This document shows, piece after piece, positions 43,843 through 56,536 of a stretch of DNA of 64,000 bases. The stretch comes from Coralliovum pocilloporae (GTDB taxonomy: Bacteria; Pseudomonadota; Alphaproteobacteria; Rhizobiales; Cohaesibacteraceae), in contig NZ_CP132542.1 of assembly GCF_030845175.1 (NCBI RefSeq), positions 1,244,001-1,308,000 of the forward strand. Reading direction: 5' to 3'. The notes beneath the pieces were generated by a model that did not search any database, was not told where the DNA came from, and was given only the letters and a program-made list of their open reading frames with translations. How positions within the stretch are numbered: the stretch's first letter is position 1; each line of letters begins with the position of its first letter. Made by a program: the position numbers and the translations under genes.

Positions 43843-45129
43843 ATGGCAGATGCTGCAGCACTGGAGCGTGACAACACGACCGACCTCATGCTGGATCTGG
43901 GCAAGCGCGCGCGCGCTGCAGCCCGGGTTCTCGCCATCGCGCCAACCGAACAGAAAAACCGGGCGCTGAAGGCAATGGCCGCGGCCATTCGCAATCAGGC
44001 CAGTGACATTCTGACAGCCAATGCCCGCGATGTGGACAGCATGACGGACAATGGTGTGTCCGCAGCCTTTATTGATCGCGGCACATTGAGCGACGAGCGT
44101 ATCGAGGCGATGGCAAAGGGCCTTGACGATATTGCCGCACTGAATGATCCCGTAGGCGCGGTAACAGACGAATGGCAGCGCCCCAACGGCCTCAACATCC
44201 GCCGCGTCCGTACGCCTTTGGGCGTCATCGGCGTTATCTATGAGAGCCGCCCCAATGTAACGGCCGATGCTGGTGCACTCTGCCTTAAGGCAGGTAATGC
44301 GGTTATCCTGCGCGGTGGTTCGGATTCCTTTCATTCCTCAACCGCAATTCGTAACGCTCTGGCAGACGGCCTGAAGGATGCAGACCTGCCCGAAGACGCC
44401 ATTCAGATGATCCCGACAACAGACCGTGCTGCTGTTGGCCTGATGCTTGGCGGCCTCAATGGCAATGTGGATGTAATCGTTCCCCGTGGCGGGCGCGGCC
44501 TGGTGGAGCGTGTCCAGACCGAGGCACGCGTGCCCGTTTTTGCTCATCTGGACGGCATCTGCCATGTCTACATTCACAAGGATGCGGACCTGGACATGGC
44601 ACGGGACGTTCTGGTCAATGCCAAAATGCGCCGGACCGGCATCTGCGGTGCAGCCGAGACCCTTCTTGTGGACCGGGAGTGCGCAGAAACCCACCTCGAA
44701 CCGCTCCTTTCAGCCCTGCAGCAGGCCGGGTGCACGATCAGGGGCGATCAGGATATCCAGTCCGCCGGAGAGAATATCGAAGCGGCCACGGAAGAGGACT
44801 GGGGCACGGAATATCTGGATTCCATCATCTCCGCCAAACTGGTGGATAATCTCGATGACGCCATCGATCATATTGGGCGTTATGGTTCAAGCCATACTGA
44901 ATCGATCATCACCGGCAATCAGGCGGCAGCAGATGCCTTCCAGGCGCAGGTCGATTCAGCCATCGTCATGCACAATGCCTCAACCCAGTTTGCCGATGGC
45001 GGCGAATTCGGTATGGGTGCGGAAATCGGCATCGCCACCGGTCGCATGCATGCGCGCGGCCCGGTCGGTGTCGAGCAGCTGACGAGCTTCAAATATTGCG
45101 TGGATGGCTCCGGTCAGACAAGGCCATAG
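43843..45129 (+). CDS. proA: Glutamate-5-semialdehyde dehydrogenase (gamma-glutamyl phosphate reductase)
   Basis: The 428-residue NADPH enzyme reduces gamma-glutamyl phosphate, the second step to proline. Signatures are [38 protein letters not shown] and the catalytic cysteine in [15 protein letters not shown]. The C-terminal [20 protein letters not shown] is typical. It follows proB directly in a presumed obgE-proB-proA-nadD transcript. Confidence 0.97.
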   Translation: MADAAALERDNTTDLMLDLGKRARAAARVLAIAPTEQKNRALKAMAAAIRNQASDILTANARDVDSMTDNGVSAAFIDRGTLSDERIEAMAKGLDDIAALNDPVGAVTDEWQRPNGLNIRRVRTPLGVIGVIYESRPNVTADAGALCLKAGNAVILRGGSDSFHSSTAIRNALADGLKDADLPEDAIQMIPTTDRAAVGLMLGGLNGNVDVIVPRGGRGLVERVQTEARVPVFAHLDGICHVYIHKDADLDMARDVLVNAKMRRTGICGAAETLLVDRECAETHLEPLLSALQQAGCTIRGDQDIQSAGENIEAATEEDWGTEYLDSIISAKLVDNLDDAIDHIGRYGSSHTESIITGNQAAADAFQAQVDSAIVMHNASTQFADGGEFGMGAEIGIATGRMHARGPVGVEQLTSFKYCVDGSGQTRP

Positions 45130-45144
45130 AAGCCTCGTCGGCCC

Positions 45145-45765
45145 ATGAGCAACCCCTACCAGATCCCGCCCGCCCATGATGGGATGACCATCGGCCTGTA
45201 TGGCGGCACCTTTGATCCGCCCCATGATGGACATCGTCATGTGGCTGAGACTGCACTCAGGCGGCTGGCCCTGGACAGCCTCTGGTGGATGGTGACACCG
45301 GGCAATCCTCTGAAAACACTGGATGGTCTCTGCCCACTGACGGAGCGGATCAGATCCGCCCGTCATCTGGCCGGGCAGAATCCAAAACTGATTGTCACCG
45401 CTCTTGAAGCCGGGTTTACAAGCCGCTTTACCGCTGAAACCATCGCAACACTGATCAAGAAATGCCCCCGTGCCCGATTTGTCTGGGTTATGGGCGCGGA
45501 CAATCTGGCAACATTTCACAAATGGCAAGACTGGCAATCCATTGCCCGCCAGGTACCGATTGCCATTATTGATCGACCGGGCTCGACATTCTCTGCATTG
45601 TCCAGTAGAACAGCGCAAGCTCTTCGGGCGTATCGAAAGGCGGAAACCTCAGCGGCAAGACTGGCTGCTCAGCAAACTCCGGCCTGGACATTCCTCCATG
45701 ATCGCAAGATTCCGATTTCTTCAACTGATATCAGAGACTTGCGAGGTGGTCGTAATACGTCTTGA
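45145..45765 (+). CDS. nadD: Nicotinate-nucleotide adenylyltransferase
   Basis: The 206-residue enzyme adenylylates nicotinate mononucleotide in NAD synthesis. It has the nucleotidyltransferase motif YGGTFDPPHDGH, WWMVTPGNPLK, the family motif WVMGADNLATFHKW and SSTDIRDL near the end. It starts 15 bases after proA and precedes rsfS, the common alphaproteobacterial order. Confidence 0.96.
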   Translation: MSNPYQIPPAHDGMTIGLYGGTFDPPHDGHRHVAETALRRLALDSLWWMVTPGNPLKTLDGLCPLTERIRSARHLAGQNPKLIVTALEAGFTSRFTAETIATLIKKCPRARFVWVMGADNLATFHKWQDWQSIARQVPIAIIDRPGSTFSALSSRTAQALRAYRKAETSAARLAAQQTPAWTFLHDRKIPISSTDIRDLRGGRNTS

Positions 45766-45880
45766 AACAGTCATCATACTAGGCTTATCTTTAACCTGTT
45801 CTTTTGAACAACTGGGAATCGATTGATTTCCATGAACCATGGGGCCATGCCCCGCTTTGTGAAAGGCAAAAAACCTGACT

Positions 45881-46282
45881 ATGGCAATGCCGAGTGAGGG
45901 TGCCGCGACAGACGGTGCTCCAGTGGAGATGCTCCGCACAGAAATCGATCCTGCGGACTGCCTCCGGATCGTCCTGGAAAGCCTGGAAGATTCCAAGGCC
46001 GAGGACACAGTTTCAATCGACATCCAGGGCAAATCAGCTCTTGGCGATTACATGATTGTCACATCGGGACGATCACATCGCCATGTGGGCGCGATTGCCG
46101 ATCGTCTGCTGCGCGACCTGAAAGACAAGGGCCTTGGCTCCTGCAAGGTCGAGGGTCTGCAAAGCTGCGACTGGGTTCTGATCGATACAGGCGACCTGAT
46201 CATTCACATTTTCAGACCGGAAGTCCGCGGATTTTACGGCATCGAGAAGATGTGGCAGATCGACGACAATTCTGACGCCTGA
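45881..46282 (+). CDS. rsfS: Ribosomal silencing factor RsfS
   Basis: The 133-residue protein blocks subunit joining by binding L14 during starvation. It shows the RsfS core DTVSIDIQGKSALGDYMIVT, RSHRHVGAIADRL and WVLIDTGDLIIHIFRPEVRG. The N-terminal 15-20 residues before LRTEIDPADC are poorly conserved, and the true start could be an internal ATG, since AAGG lies rather far from 45881. It is followed by rlmH after 11 bases. Confidence 0.93.
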   Translation: MAMPSEGAATDGAPVEMLRTEIDPADCLRIVLESLEDSKAEDTVSIDIQGKSALGDYMIVTSGRSHRHVGAIADRLLRDLKDKGLGSCKVEGLQSCDWVLIDTGDLIIHIFRPEVRGFYGIEKMWQIDDNSDA

Positions 46283-46293
46283 CGGACAGGTCC

Positions 46294-46776
46294 GTGCGGA
46301 TATCGATTTATGCCGTGGGTCGGTTGAAGACCGGCCCCGAGAGGGATCTTTTGGAGCGCTATCTGGATCGCGCTCGAAAGACCGGCAAGCCTCTGGCTTT
46401 GACAGATTTTGACTGTCGTGAAATCCCTGAATCAAGAGCCCAGACTTCCGAGCAACGCAAGGCCGATGAAGCCAACCAGCTTATCGGAATGCTGCCCGAT
46501 GGCGCACGTCTTGTCGTTCTTGATGAGACCGGCAAACAGGAAAATAGCCAGGCTTTCGCCACCCGCCTGTCAGACTGGCGAGATGATGGTTGCTCATCGG
46601 TTGTTTTTGCCATTGGCGGGGCCGATGGTCACGGCAGGGAACTTCGCAAGCGGGCTCACGCGACACTTGCCTTCGGGCAACTGACCTGGCCGCATCAGCT
46701 GGTGCGCATGCTGCTGGCTGAACAGCTCTACAGGGCAACAACCATCCTGTCTGGCCACCCCTATCATCGCCAATAG
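46294..46776 (+). CDS. rlmH: 23S rRNA (pseudouridine-1915-N3)-methyltransferase
   Basis: The 160-residue SPOUT methyltransferase modifies helix 69 on the assembled ribosome. Conserved elements are RISIYAVGRLKTGPE at the start, VVFAIGGADGH in the SAM-binding knot and the terminal ILSGHPYHRQ. The start is GTG at 46294. It closes the nadD-rsfS-rlmH string, the usual partner order. Confidence 0.96.
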   Translation: MRISIYAVGRLKTGPERDLLERYLDRARKTGKPLALTDFDCREIPESRAQTSEQRKADEANQLIGMLPDGARLVVLDETGKQENSQAFATRLSDWRDDGCSSVVFAIGGADGHGRELRKRAHATLAFGQLTWPHQLVRMLLAEQLYRATTILSGHPYHRQ

Positions 46777-46881
46777 ACACCCCGCTCACTGCTTGCTGTT
46801 CACCGCTTTGGTGCCCTGGCTGTCCTGAAACACGACATCAGTGGAAAGATTTTGATTGGACAGGGTTCGGGCCAGTTATGG

Positions 46882-46897
46882 TAAACGAACCCTTAAC
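46882..46897 (+). promoter_or_regulatory. CtrA-like box upstream of the EnvC-type gene
   Basis: TAAA-N7-TTAAC differs by one base from the TTAA-N7-TTAAC consensus of the alphaproteobacterial cell-cycle regulator CtrA. It lies 54 bases before the gene for a cell-division amidase activator. A single match of this degeneracy can arise by chance. Confidence 0.25.
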
Positions 46898-46950
46898 GGT
46901 CAGCACCTACACTGGGCCGGATTATTCTGGTCAACCCTGATTCGAGTACC

Positions 46951-48333
46951 ATGCAGCAAGAGCGGACAGGCCAAACATCATGCCTCCCAGGAGCCCCGTG
47001 GCGAACAATCGCCGCTACGCTCAGCCTTGCTCTTGTCTTGTCTACGACATCCCCGCAACACGCCATCAGCGAGGCTGTTCTCGCAGGGTCTGAGTCAGAA
47101 ACGATCGAAAGTCGCCTGAAGCAACGCCAGAATGACCTGAAAACACTCATCACCTCCATCAGCCTCACCAATGATGAGCAATCGAGACTCAAGCGTGAAA
47201 TAGCTCGCATAGAAGAGAATCGGGCCTCCCTGAACAAGGAACTGATCAAGGCTGGCGAGCGGACCAAGGCCCTTGAGGGGCGACTGACCGAGACCGAAGA
47301 GCGGCTGGCAATCCTGTCCGGTGAAGAGGGCGCTATTCGACGGTCGCTGGCAGCCCGTCAGGATGTGCTGGCGGATATTCTCGCTGCCATTCAGCGCATG
47401 GGCCGTAATCCACCACCGGCCCTGGCCGTTCATCCCGATGACGCTCTGAGCGCCGTGCGATCGGCAATTGTTCTTGGCACGTTGATTCCTGGCCTTCAGG
47501 TGGAAGCCCAGGCCCTTGTCGCTGACCTGGATCGCCTGAAGCAGGTTCGCACCGGCCTTGAGCAGGAAACCGCCAGCCTGAAAGCCGACGCAACACAACT
47601 GGCCTCCGAACAGGAGCGGATCAGGCTTCTGATTGAAAAACGTGACCAGAGCCGGTCCCGCTTTGCCGCTGACCTGCAGAAAGAACAGGAAAGAGCAAGT
47701 GAGCTCGCCGCTGAAGCGGATACTCTGAAAGACCTGATCACAGCGCTTGAAAAAGAACTGAAGTCGGTAGCCGATGCCCGTAAGGCCGCAGAGATTGCCG
47801 CATTGAAACGTCAGGCCGACGAGATCAGGCAGAGTCTTGAAGAGAAGGCCGATGCCCTTGCAGATACGGCTCGTATCGCGCCGGCTATTTCTTTCCCCAA
47901 TGCCAAGGGCCTGCTTCCTCTGCCCGTTCAGGGCGTACGCCTCAGAGCCTTTGGTGAACATGACGGCTTCGGAACCCGATCCCAGGGTCTGGCTCTCGCC
48001 ACTCGCGCAGCCGCCCAGGTCACGGCCCCCGCCGACGGCTGGGTGCTCTATGCAGCCCCCTATCGAAGCTATGGACAGCTTCTTATCCTTAATCCTGGTG
48101 ACGGGTACCATATCCTGATTTCGGGCATGCAGACTCTGAACGTCGAACCCGGGCAATTTGTGCTCGCCGGAGAGCCTGTCGGCACAATGGGAACACAAAG
48201 AATTGCTAGTGCTGCTGCCTTGGATTTGAAAGCAAACCGTCCTATTCTCTATGTTGAATTTCGAAAAGACGGAAAACCGATTGATCCTTCACCTTGGTGG
48301 ATCCGTCAGATTGATAAAAAGGTAAGTGGATGA
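46951..48333 (+). CDS. envC: EnvC-type murein hydrolase activator (degenerate M23/LytM protein)
   Basis: The 460-residue exported protein has a hydrophobic N-terminal segment (IAATLSLALVLSTTSP), long coiled coils from about 50-300 (EQSRLKREIARIEENRASLN, DLKKELSKEQERA-like repeats) and a C-terminal LytM domain. The zinc residues of active M23 peptidases are missing: the domain reads GEHDGFGTRSQGLAL and GYHILISGM instead of HxxxD and HLS. This is the pattern of EnvC-like activators of periplasmic amidases in cell separation. Its stop overlaps the ctpA start (ATGA). Confidence 0.9.
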   Translation: MQQERTGQTSCLPGAPWRTIAATLSLALVLSTTSPQHAISEAVLAGSESETIESRLKQRQNDLKTLITSISLTNDEQSRLKREIARIEENRASLNKELIKAGERTKALEGRLTETEERLAILSGEEGAIRRSLAARQDVLADILAAIQRMGRNPPPALAVHPDDALSAVRSAIVLGTLIPGLQVEAQALVADLDRLKQVRTGLEQETASLKADATQLASEQERIRLLIEKRDQSRSRFAADLQKEQERASELAAEADTLKDLITALEKELKSVADARKAAEIAALKRQADEIRQSLEEKADALADTARIAPAISFPNAKGLLPLPVQGVRLRAFGEHDGFGTRSQGLALATRAAAQVTAPADGWVLYAAPYRSYGQLLILNPGDGYHILISGMQTLNVEPGQFVLAGEPVGTMGTQRIASAAALDLKANRPILYVEFRKDGKPIDPSPWWIRQIDKKVSG

Positions 48334-49718
48334 TTCGCAAGGCCTCGCTTTTCCTCGCAGGAACCGTGCTCGGTGCTGTTGCTGTTATTGGCGCATCGCA
48401 GGTGCACCTGTCATTGTCCGGTCAGGCCCATGCCACCGATTCGGACATTTATCGTCAGCTCAATCTGTTCGGTGATGTTTTTGACCGCATCCGATCCGAT
48501 TATGTCGAGAAACCGGAAGAGAAGAAGCTGATCGAATCTGCCATTAACGGCATGCTGACATCTCTGGACCCGCATTCCTCTTTCCTGAATGCGGACAGCT
48601 TCCAGGACATGCAGACCCAGACGCGCGGTGAATTTGGCGGCCTTGGTATTGAGGTCACCATGGAAAACGGCCTCGTCAAGGTGGTAGCACCCATTGATGA
48701 CACGCCAGCTCACAAGGCCGGAGTTCTGGCCGGGGACCTGATTTCCCATCTCGATGGCGAGGAAGTCCGGGGCCTGACCCTTGAGCAGGCTGTCGATCGA
48801 ATGCGCGGCCCTGTCAAGAAGCCGATCCTGCTGACCATTATCCGTCAGGATGCAGCAGAACCGCTTGAGATCGAAATTATCCGTGATGTTATCCGCATCC
48901 GCTCCGTCCGCTTCCGTGAAGAGGGCGATATCGGATATGTGCGCGTCACCCAGTTCAATGAGCAGTCCCAGACAGGTCTTGAAGACGCGATCAAGAAGCT
49001 CAGCGAAAAAATCCCGGCTGAAAAGCTCAAGGGCTTCATCATTGATCTTCGCAACAATCCGGGCGGTCTGCTCGATCAGGCCATTTCGATTTCCGACAGT
49101 TTCCTCGACAAGGGGGAGATTGTCTCGACCCGTGGCCGTGACGGCCAGTCGGCACAGAGATTCGCGGCCCGTGCCGGTGATCTGACCAAAGGCAAGCCGA
49201 TCGTTGTTCTGATGAACGGCGGCTCGGCCTCAGCATCTGAGATCGTTGCTGGCGCCTTGCAGGATCACAAGCGGGCAACAATTGTCGGCACCCGTTCATT
49301 CGGCAAAGGCTCGGTGCAGACCATTTTCCCGCTTGGAGCAAATGGTGCCATGCGCCTGACCACAGCGCGGTATTACACACCGTCCGGTCGCTCCATTCAG
49401 GCCAAGGGTATTGATCCAGATGTGCAAATTCTCCAGGACATCCCCGACGACCTGAAGGGTCGCGTTCAGGCGCGCGGTGAAGCCGGTCTTCGCGGTCATC
49501 TTGAAAATGACAATCAGTCAGAAGGTGAGACCAAGAAGCAGCCGGAAGCAACCGAGCAGGAAGACAAGACCAAGAAGAAGGAAGAATCCGGATCGTCGGT
49601 CTATGTTCCTGCAGACCCGAAAGACGACAAGCAGCTCAACTACGCATTGGATCTTCTGCGCGGCATTGAAAAGCACGCAGCCTTTCCGCCGGATCCCAAT
49701 GCCGGTATCCCGAACTGA
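48330..49718 (+). CDS. ctpA: C-terminal processing protease (S41 family)
   Basis: The 462-residue periplasmic protease has an N-terminal membrane or signal segment (LFLAGTVLGAVAVIGASQV), a PDZ domain (about 95-175, GLGIEVTMENGLVKVVAPID) and the S41 catalytic core with Ser in NGGSASASEIVAGAL and Lys in SFGKGSVQTIFPL. The tail from about residue 385 is highly charged (EGETKKQPEATEQEDKTKKK). Coupling with an EnvC-type activator suggests a common role in cell-wall hydrolase control. A long inverted repeat follows. Confidence 0.95.
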   Translation: MIRKASLFLAGTVLGAVAVIGASQVHLSLSGQAHATDSDIYRQLNLFGDVFDRIRSDYVEKPEEKKLIESAINGMLTSLDPHSSFLNADSFQDMQTQTRGEFGGLGIEVTMENGLVKVVAPIDDTPAHKAGVLAGDLISHLDGEEVRGLTLEQAVDRMRGPVKKPILLTIIRQDAAEPLEIEIIRDVIRIRSVRFREEGDIGYVRVTQFNEQSQTGLEDAIKKLSEKIPAEKLKGFIIDLRNNPGGLLDQAISISDSFLDKGEIVSTRGRDGQSAQRFAARAGDLTKGKPIVVLMNGGSASASEIVAGALQDHKRATIVGTRSFGKGSVQTIFPLGANGAMRLTTARYYTPSGRSIQAKGIDPDVQILQDIPDDLKGRVQARGEAGLRGHLENDNQSEGETKKQPEATEQEDKTKKKEESGSSVYVPADPKDDKQLNYALDLLRGIEKHAAFPPDPNAGIPN

Positions 49719-49730
49719 TTGACACTATCA

Positions 49731-49756
49731 GCCTGCCGGATCATGATTCGGCAGGC
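49731..49756. terminator. Long inverted repeat after ctpA
   Basis: GCCTGCCG and CGGCAGGC flank ATCATGAT, itself a palindrome, so nearly all 26 bases pair. No T-tract follows. It may stabilise the ctpA mRNA end or act as a weak terminator before the deacetylase gene. Confidence 0.45.
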
Positions 49757-49811
49757 GTCCCCGTCTCTCAACCGGAGAATGGACGCGCTCTAGCGCGGGA
49801 ATGAACAACAG

Positions 49812-50990
49812 ATGACAGACGACTTGTCCGCCCCGATCCAAGGGAAAAGCCGAAACGCGCTGTTTGGCATACCAACACCATTTGTCGTTCTGAGTTTTCT
49901 GATTGTGTTTTCCGCCACCCTCGCCGGGTGGATCTTTCTGGTCGATGACCCGCTTGGGGGCGAGCCCCGCAAAGTGGTGGAACTGGCCGACACTGAAACT
50001 GCCCTGTCCAGCTCTGATATCGGCGTCATAGGCCTTCGCACAAATCTGGATGAAGAACCTGGCGGACGATCGAATAAAGACCAAACAGAGAAGACGACAA
50101 CTGACGACGATCCAGGCCCTCCGCCTGTTGATGTGGTCACCGTGAGGGATCCCACCGACCCCACAATTGACGCAATCGCCATTACTCCGCGGGAGCAATT
50201 GCTTGAGAAGACTGCAGCCGGTTTCCTACCAAAGGTTGCCTCAGATGGCACAAGCCCGGCACAGGCCTATGCCCGACCAGTAGATGCGGCAACTCTTAAT
50301 GCAAACCTGCCACGCGTCGCCATTGTTGTCGGCGGGATAGGCCTCAGCGCTGGCACATCCGATCAGGCTCTGGAAGCTCTGCCCGTCGATGTCACACTGG
50401 CCTTCGCACCATATGGTCAGCGTCTGGACAATCTGGTCCGGAAGGCGCGGCAGAAAGGCCACGAGCTTGTTCTGCAGGTGCCGATGGAGCCGTACGACTT
50501 CCCGAACAACGACCCCGGCCCCCATACGCTATTGACGTCACTGAAGCCAACCGAAAACCTTGATCGCCTTCACTGGGTGCTCGCTCAGATGACCACCTAT
50601 GCAGGCGTGGTCAACTACATGGGCGCTCGCTATTCGTCAGACGATTCCGCCTTTGGAGCCACCCTCAAGGAACTCCAGAAACGCGGCCTGTATTACGTCG
50701 ATGATGGCAGCTCGCCACGTAGTCAGGCCCTTAATCTGACGCAGGAAATCGACATGCCCAGCCTAAGAGCCGATCTCATCGTCGATGGCCTTCCGGACGG
50801 GCCATCCATTGAAGGACGGCTTCTGCAGCTCGAAGCTATTGCGCGGGAACGAGGTCTGGCCGTTGGCGTTGCCTCCGCATATCCGATTTCCATTGATGTT
50901 ATCAATCGTTGGGCTCGGGAGGCAGAAGATCGCGGTATTGTTCTGGTACCGATCAGCGCCGCAATCCAGTCACGGGCAGATGCAGGCTGA
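49812..50990 (+). CDS. Divergent polysaccharide deacetylase family protein
   Basis: The 392-residue protein has one N-terminal membrane helix (TPFVVLSFLIVFSATLAGWI), a Pro/Thr-rich periplasmic linker to about residue 150, and the deacetylase-like barrel from 160: RVAIVVGGIGLSAGTSDQAL, ELVLQVPMEPYDFP, VVNYMGARYSSD and YYVDDGSSPRS. The family is common next to ctpA in proteobacteria. The metal ligands of classical NodB enzymes are only partly kept, so catalysis is uncertain. A cell-wall role is inferred from the neighbours. Confidence 0.88.
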   Translation: MTDDLSAPIQGKSRNALFGIPTPFVVLSFLIVFSATLAGWIFLVDDPLGGEPRKVVELADTETALSSSDIGVIGLRTNLDEEPGGRSNKDQTEKTTTDDDPGPPPVDVVTVRDPTDPTIDAIAITPREQLLEKTAAGFLPKVASDGTSPAQAYARPVDAATLNANLPRVAIVVGGIGLSAGTSDQALEALPVDVTLAFAPYGQRLDNLVRKARQKGHELVLQVPMEPYDFPNNDPGPHTLLTSLKPTENLDRLHWVLAQMTTYAGVVNYMGARYSSDDSAFGATLKELQKRGLYYVDDGSSPRSQALNLTQEIDMPSLRADLIVDGLPDGPSIEGRLLQLEAIARERGLAVGVASAYPISIDVINRWAREAEDRGIVLVPISAAIQSRADAG

Positions 50991-51045
50991 TCTCACGAGA
51001 TACGAATTCAGGATTATCTGAGTTACTTTCAGGGACACATTCTTC

Positions 51046-51552
51046 ATGACGTCACAGCCGAAACCGGGATATCGCCCGTGCGTGGGTATTCTCCTGTTCA
51101 ACAAGAACGGCCAGGTCTGGATTGGCAAACGCCTGCAGAAGACCGGCAAGCCTGCTCTGGATTTTGCCTGGCAAATGCCGCAGGGCGGTATAGACCCCGG
51201 GGAGGAACCCTATAATGCCGCTGTCCGTGAGCTTTATGAAGAAACCAATATCCGCTCAATCAGCCTCCTGGCTGAAACCGACGACTGGAAAAGCTACGAT
51301 ATTCCCGAAGATGTGAGAAAGAAGAGCTGGAAAGGCCAGTTCAAGGGTCAGACCCAGAAGTGGTTTGCCTTTCGCTTTGACGGGGACGAAAACGAGATCA
51401 ACATCGAAACTCCGGCAGAGGGCGCCCATAAGCCGGAATTCGAAGACTGGCGCTGGGAAGATCTCGCCAAGGTTCCAGCACTCATCGTCCCCTTCAAGCG
51501 GGCACTCTATCAGGAACTGGTCACGGAGTTCTCCAGGCTTTCAAAGCCGTGA
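51046..51552 (+). CDS. rppH: RNA pyrophosphohydrolase (Nudix)
   Basis: The 168-residue Nudix hydrolase removes pyrophosphate from 5'-triphosphate RNA, starting mRNA decay. The Nudix box is GGIDPGEEPYNAAVRELYEE. RppH features are the N-terminal GYRPCVGILLFNKNGQVWIG, WQMPQGG and KKSWKGQFKGQTQKWFAFRF. It is the last plus-strand gene before the convergent ATP synthase operon, from which it is separated by a bidirectional terminator. Confidence 0.95.
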   Translation: MTSQPKPGYRPCVGILLFNKNGQVWIGKRLQKTGKPALDFAWQMPQGGIDPGEEPYNAAVRELYEETNIRSISLLAETDDWKSYDIPEDVRKKSWKGQFKGQTQKWFAFRFDGDENEINIETPAEGAHKPEFEDWRWEDLAKVPALIVPFKRALYQELVTEFSRLSKP

Positions 51553-51580
51553 GATATCCGCTCCAGCAGCACGCATAAAA

Positions 51581-51607
51581 AAACACCCGCCAAATCGGCG
51601 GGTGTTT
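51581..51607. terminator. Bidirectional terminator between rppH and atpC
   Basis: AAACACCCGCC and GGCGGGTGTTT form a perfect 11-bp stem with an AAATC loop. A-tract and T-tract on the two sides serve both convergent operons. Confidence 0.92.
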
Positions 51608-51631
51608 TAATTTCCAAAATGATGCCTCTGA

Positions 51632-52030
51632 TCAGGCAGCTGCCTGAAGGTCCTTCAAGCGCTCCAAACGCAAAGCTGCTTCAGAGCGCGCATCATCGGT
51701 CTGTGCATCAGCCAAATCTTCTTCAGCATTCTTGATGCGGGAGGCAATTGCCTCTGCATCGAGTTCATCAACCGAAATCGCCTCTTCAGCCAGAACCGTC
51801 AGACCATTGCTGCCGATTTCCGCGAAACCGCCACGCACAAAGATCTTCTTTTCCTCTCCGCTTTCTGTCTTGGCCAGGAGAACACCTGGAGACAGTGTGG
51901 AGACGAATGGCGCATGATCTTTCATGACACCGAAAAAGCCTTCGGAACCCGGAACAACGACTTCGCTCACCTCGGCCGAGAGCACCAGCCGTTCCGGAGA
52001 CACCAGCTCAAACTTGAACACATTGGCCAT
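51632..52030 (-). CDS. atpC: ATP synthase F1, epsilon subunit
   Basis: The 132-residue subunit of the central stalk has the beta-sandwich (FKFELVSPERLVLSAEVSEV, PGSEGFFGVMKDHAPFVSTL) and a C-terminal helical pair from about residue 88. It regulates ATP hydrolysis. It is last in atpHAGDC, 44 bases after atpD. Confidence 0.96.
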   Translation of the reverse strand: MANVFKFELVSPERLVLSAEVSEVVVPGSEGFFGVMKDHAPFVSTLSPGVLLAKTESGEEKKIFVRGGFAEIGSNGLTVLAEEAISVDELDAEAIASRIKNAEEDLADAQTDDARSEAALRLERLKDLQAAA

Positions 52031-52074
52031 AATCGTTCCCTGTCCGATTAGTTCTTACCCGCAGGAGCGCAGCC

Positions 52075-54401
<2,327 letters not shown>

Positions 54402-54439
54402 GACCGCCCCTATTCCTCACCTTGCTGTAACGTCCGCTG

Positions 54440-55969
54440 TTAAGCGAACGTCTTGGCAAAGGCGTCGATAGCTGATTTGAGCTTGTCACGAAGCTCGTCG
54501 GTAAGCTGCTTCTGATCGCGAATGCCATCAAGAACAGCTCCGTGCTCTGCACGAATGAAGGATAGAAGACCTTCTTCGAACGCACCAACCTGTTTCAGCT
54601 CCAGATTATCGAGATAACCGTTCACACCGGCAAAGATAACAGCAACCTGCTCTTCCGTCTTGAGCGGAGAGAACTGCGGCTGTTTCAGAAGCTCGGTCAG
54701 ACGGGCACCGCGGTTCAGAAGCTTCTGCGTTGCCGCATCAAGGTCAGAACCGAACTGGGCGAACGCTGCCATCTCACGATACTGGGCAAGCTCACCCTTA
54801 ATCGTACCGGCAACCTGCTTCATGGCCTTGATCTGAGCGGAAGAACCCACTCGAGACACGGACAGACCAACGTTCACGGCCGGACGGATACCCTGGTAGA
54901 ACAGATCTGTCTCAAGGAAGATCTGACCATCGGTAATGGAAATCACGTTTGTCGGAATAAAGGCCGACACGTCGTTACCCTGGGTCTCAATAACCGGCAG
55001 AGCGGTCAGAGAACCGGCACCATGATCTTCATTGAGCTTCGCAGAGCGCTCAAGCAGACGGGAGTGCAGGTAGAAAACGTCACCCGGGAAAGCTTCACGC
55101 CCCGGAGGACGACGGAGCAGCAGGGACATCTGACGGTAGGAAACAGCCTGTTTGGACAGATCGTCATAACCGATCACGGCATGCATGCCATTGTCACGGA
55201 AGAACTCGCCAATCGCACAGCCGGTGAACGGTGCAAGGAACTGCATCGGAGCCGGATCGGAAGCGGTCGCCGCAATCACAACGGAATATTCAAGAGCGCC
55301 ACGCTCTTCGAGAACCTTCACGAACTGGGCAACAGTCGAACGCTTCTGACCAACAGCCACATAGATGCAGTACAGCTTGTCTGCGTCCGGACCATTGTCA
55401 TGGATCGGCTTCTGGTTCAGGAAGGTATCCAGAATGATGGCGGTCTTACCGGTCTGACGGTCACCAATGATCAGCTCACGCTGGCCACGACCAACCGGGA
55501 TAAGAGCATCAACAGCCTTGAGACCGGTTGACATCGGCTCATGCACGGATTTACGCGGCAGAATGCCTGGCGCCTTCACGTCCACACGAGCGCGGGTATC
55601 GGACTCGATCGGGCCTTTGCCATCGATCGGGTTACCCAGAGCGTCAACAACGCGACCCAGAAGACCCTTGCCAACCGGCACGTCCACAATGGAACCTGTC
55701 CGCTTAACAGTGTCACCTTCTTTAATGGCGCGGTCATCACCGAACAGAACCACACCGACATTGTCGGTTTCGAGGTTCAGGGCCATGCCTTTAATGCCAC
55801 CTGGGAATTCAACCAGTTCACCAGCCTGTACATTGTCCAGACCATAAACACGGGCGATACCGTCGCCGACGGAGAGCACCTGACCAACTTCAGAAACTTC
55901 AGCTTCAGCGCCGAAGCCTTTGATCTGCTCTTTGAGGATTGCGGAAATTTCCGCGGCCCGAATATCCAT
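54440..55969 (-). CDS. atpA: ATP synthase F1, alpha subunit
   Basis: The 509-residue nucleotide-binding subunit starts [20 protein letters not shown] and has the P-loop [10 protein letters not shown] and the signature [17 protein letters not shown]. Its ATG overlaps the atpH stop (TGATG), giving coupled translation. The operon encodes only F1; F0 genes are absent here, as in many alphaproteobacteria, where they sit elsewhere. Confidence 0.99.
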   Translation of the reverse strand: MDIRAAEISAILKEQIKGFGAEAEVSEVGQVLSVGDGIARVYGLDNVQAGELVEFPGGIKGMALNLETDNVGVVLFGDDRAIKEGDTVKRTGSIVDVPVGKGLLGRVVDALGNPIDGKGPIESDTRARVDVKAPGILPRKSVHEPMSTGLKAVDALIPVGRGQRELIIGDRQTGKTAIILDTFLNQKPIHDNGPDADKLYCIYVAVGQKRSTVAQFVKVLEERGALEYSVVIAATASDPAPMQFLAPFTGCAIGEFFRDNGMHAVIGYDDLSKQAVSYRQMSLLLRRPPGREAFPGDVFYLHSRLLERSAKLNEDHGAGSLTALPVIETQGNDVSAFIPTNVISITDGQIFLETDLFYQGIRPAVNVGLSVSRVGSSAQIKAMKQVAGTIKGELAQYREMAAFAQFGSDLDAATQKLLNRGARLTELLKQPQFSPLKTEEQVAVIFAGVNGYLDNLELKQVGAFEEGLLSFIRAEHGAVLDGIRDQKQLTDELRDKLKSAIDAFAKTFA

Positions 55970-56529
55970 CAGCCGACCTCTTTCAGTGCAATCTTAAGGG
56001 AATTGAGCTTCGTCCTGACGGACGTGTCGATTTGGCGAGAACCGACGCGAACAACCAACCCGCCAATCAGGGACGGATCAACTGAAGCGTCGATGGAAAC
56101 GTCTTTGCCAATTGCTTCTTTCAGAGCTTTCGCCAGAGCTTTTTCCTGCCCTGCCGTCAGTTTACTGGCTGAAACAACCTGCGCAGACTGCTCACCGCGC
56201 TGACGCGCAGCGATCATCTTGAAGGCGCGGATCATGCCGGGCAGCGCGAACAGACGGCGATTGCCAGCTGTCACACGCACAAAATTACCGACGATACCGC
56301 TAACACCTGCCTTGTCCAGCACGGCGCCGATAGCAGCCTGCTGATCCTGGGCAGAAAAGACCGGGCTCTCGATCAGTCTCCGCAGATCTTCACTCTCATC
56401 AATAAGAGCTCCGATAGCGGCGAGAGCCTTTTCGACATCCGCAACAGCACCCTGCTCATCCGCCAATTCGTAAAGTGCGGTGGCATATCGCTCTGCGACG
56501 CCGGATATGTTCGAATTCTTGTCCGTCAC
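55969..56529 (-). CDS. atpH: ATP synthase F1, delta subunit
   Basis: The 186-residue peripheral-stalk subunit begins at a GTG (56529) and reads [20 protein letters not shown], the normal start of alphaproteobacterial delta proteins; AGGG lies five bases upstream. Frames opening further upstream add unrelated residues. The C-terminal [19 protein letters not shown] is the conserved OSCP/delta signature. It is the first recognised gene of the operon; a short ORF with a strong ribosome site ends just before it. Confidence 0.96.
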   Translation of the reverse strand: MTDKNSNISGVAERYATALYELADEQGAVADVEKALAAIGALIDESEDLRRLIESPVFSAQDQQAAIGAVLDKAGVSGIVGNFVRVTAGNRRLFALPGMIRAFKMIAARQRGEQSAQVVSASKLTAGQEKALAKALKEAIGKDVSIDASVDPSLIGGLVVRVGSRQIDTSVRTKLNSLKIALKEVG

Positions 56530-56536
56530 GTGGGCC

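Noticed and set aside
46951..48333. Active M23 endopeptidase
   Set aside because: The HxxxD and HLS zinc-site motifs are replaced, so an EnvC-type activator is more likely.
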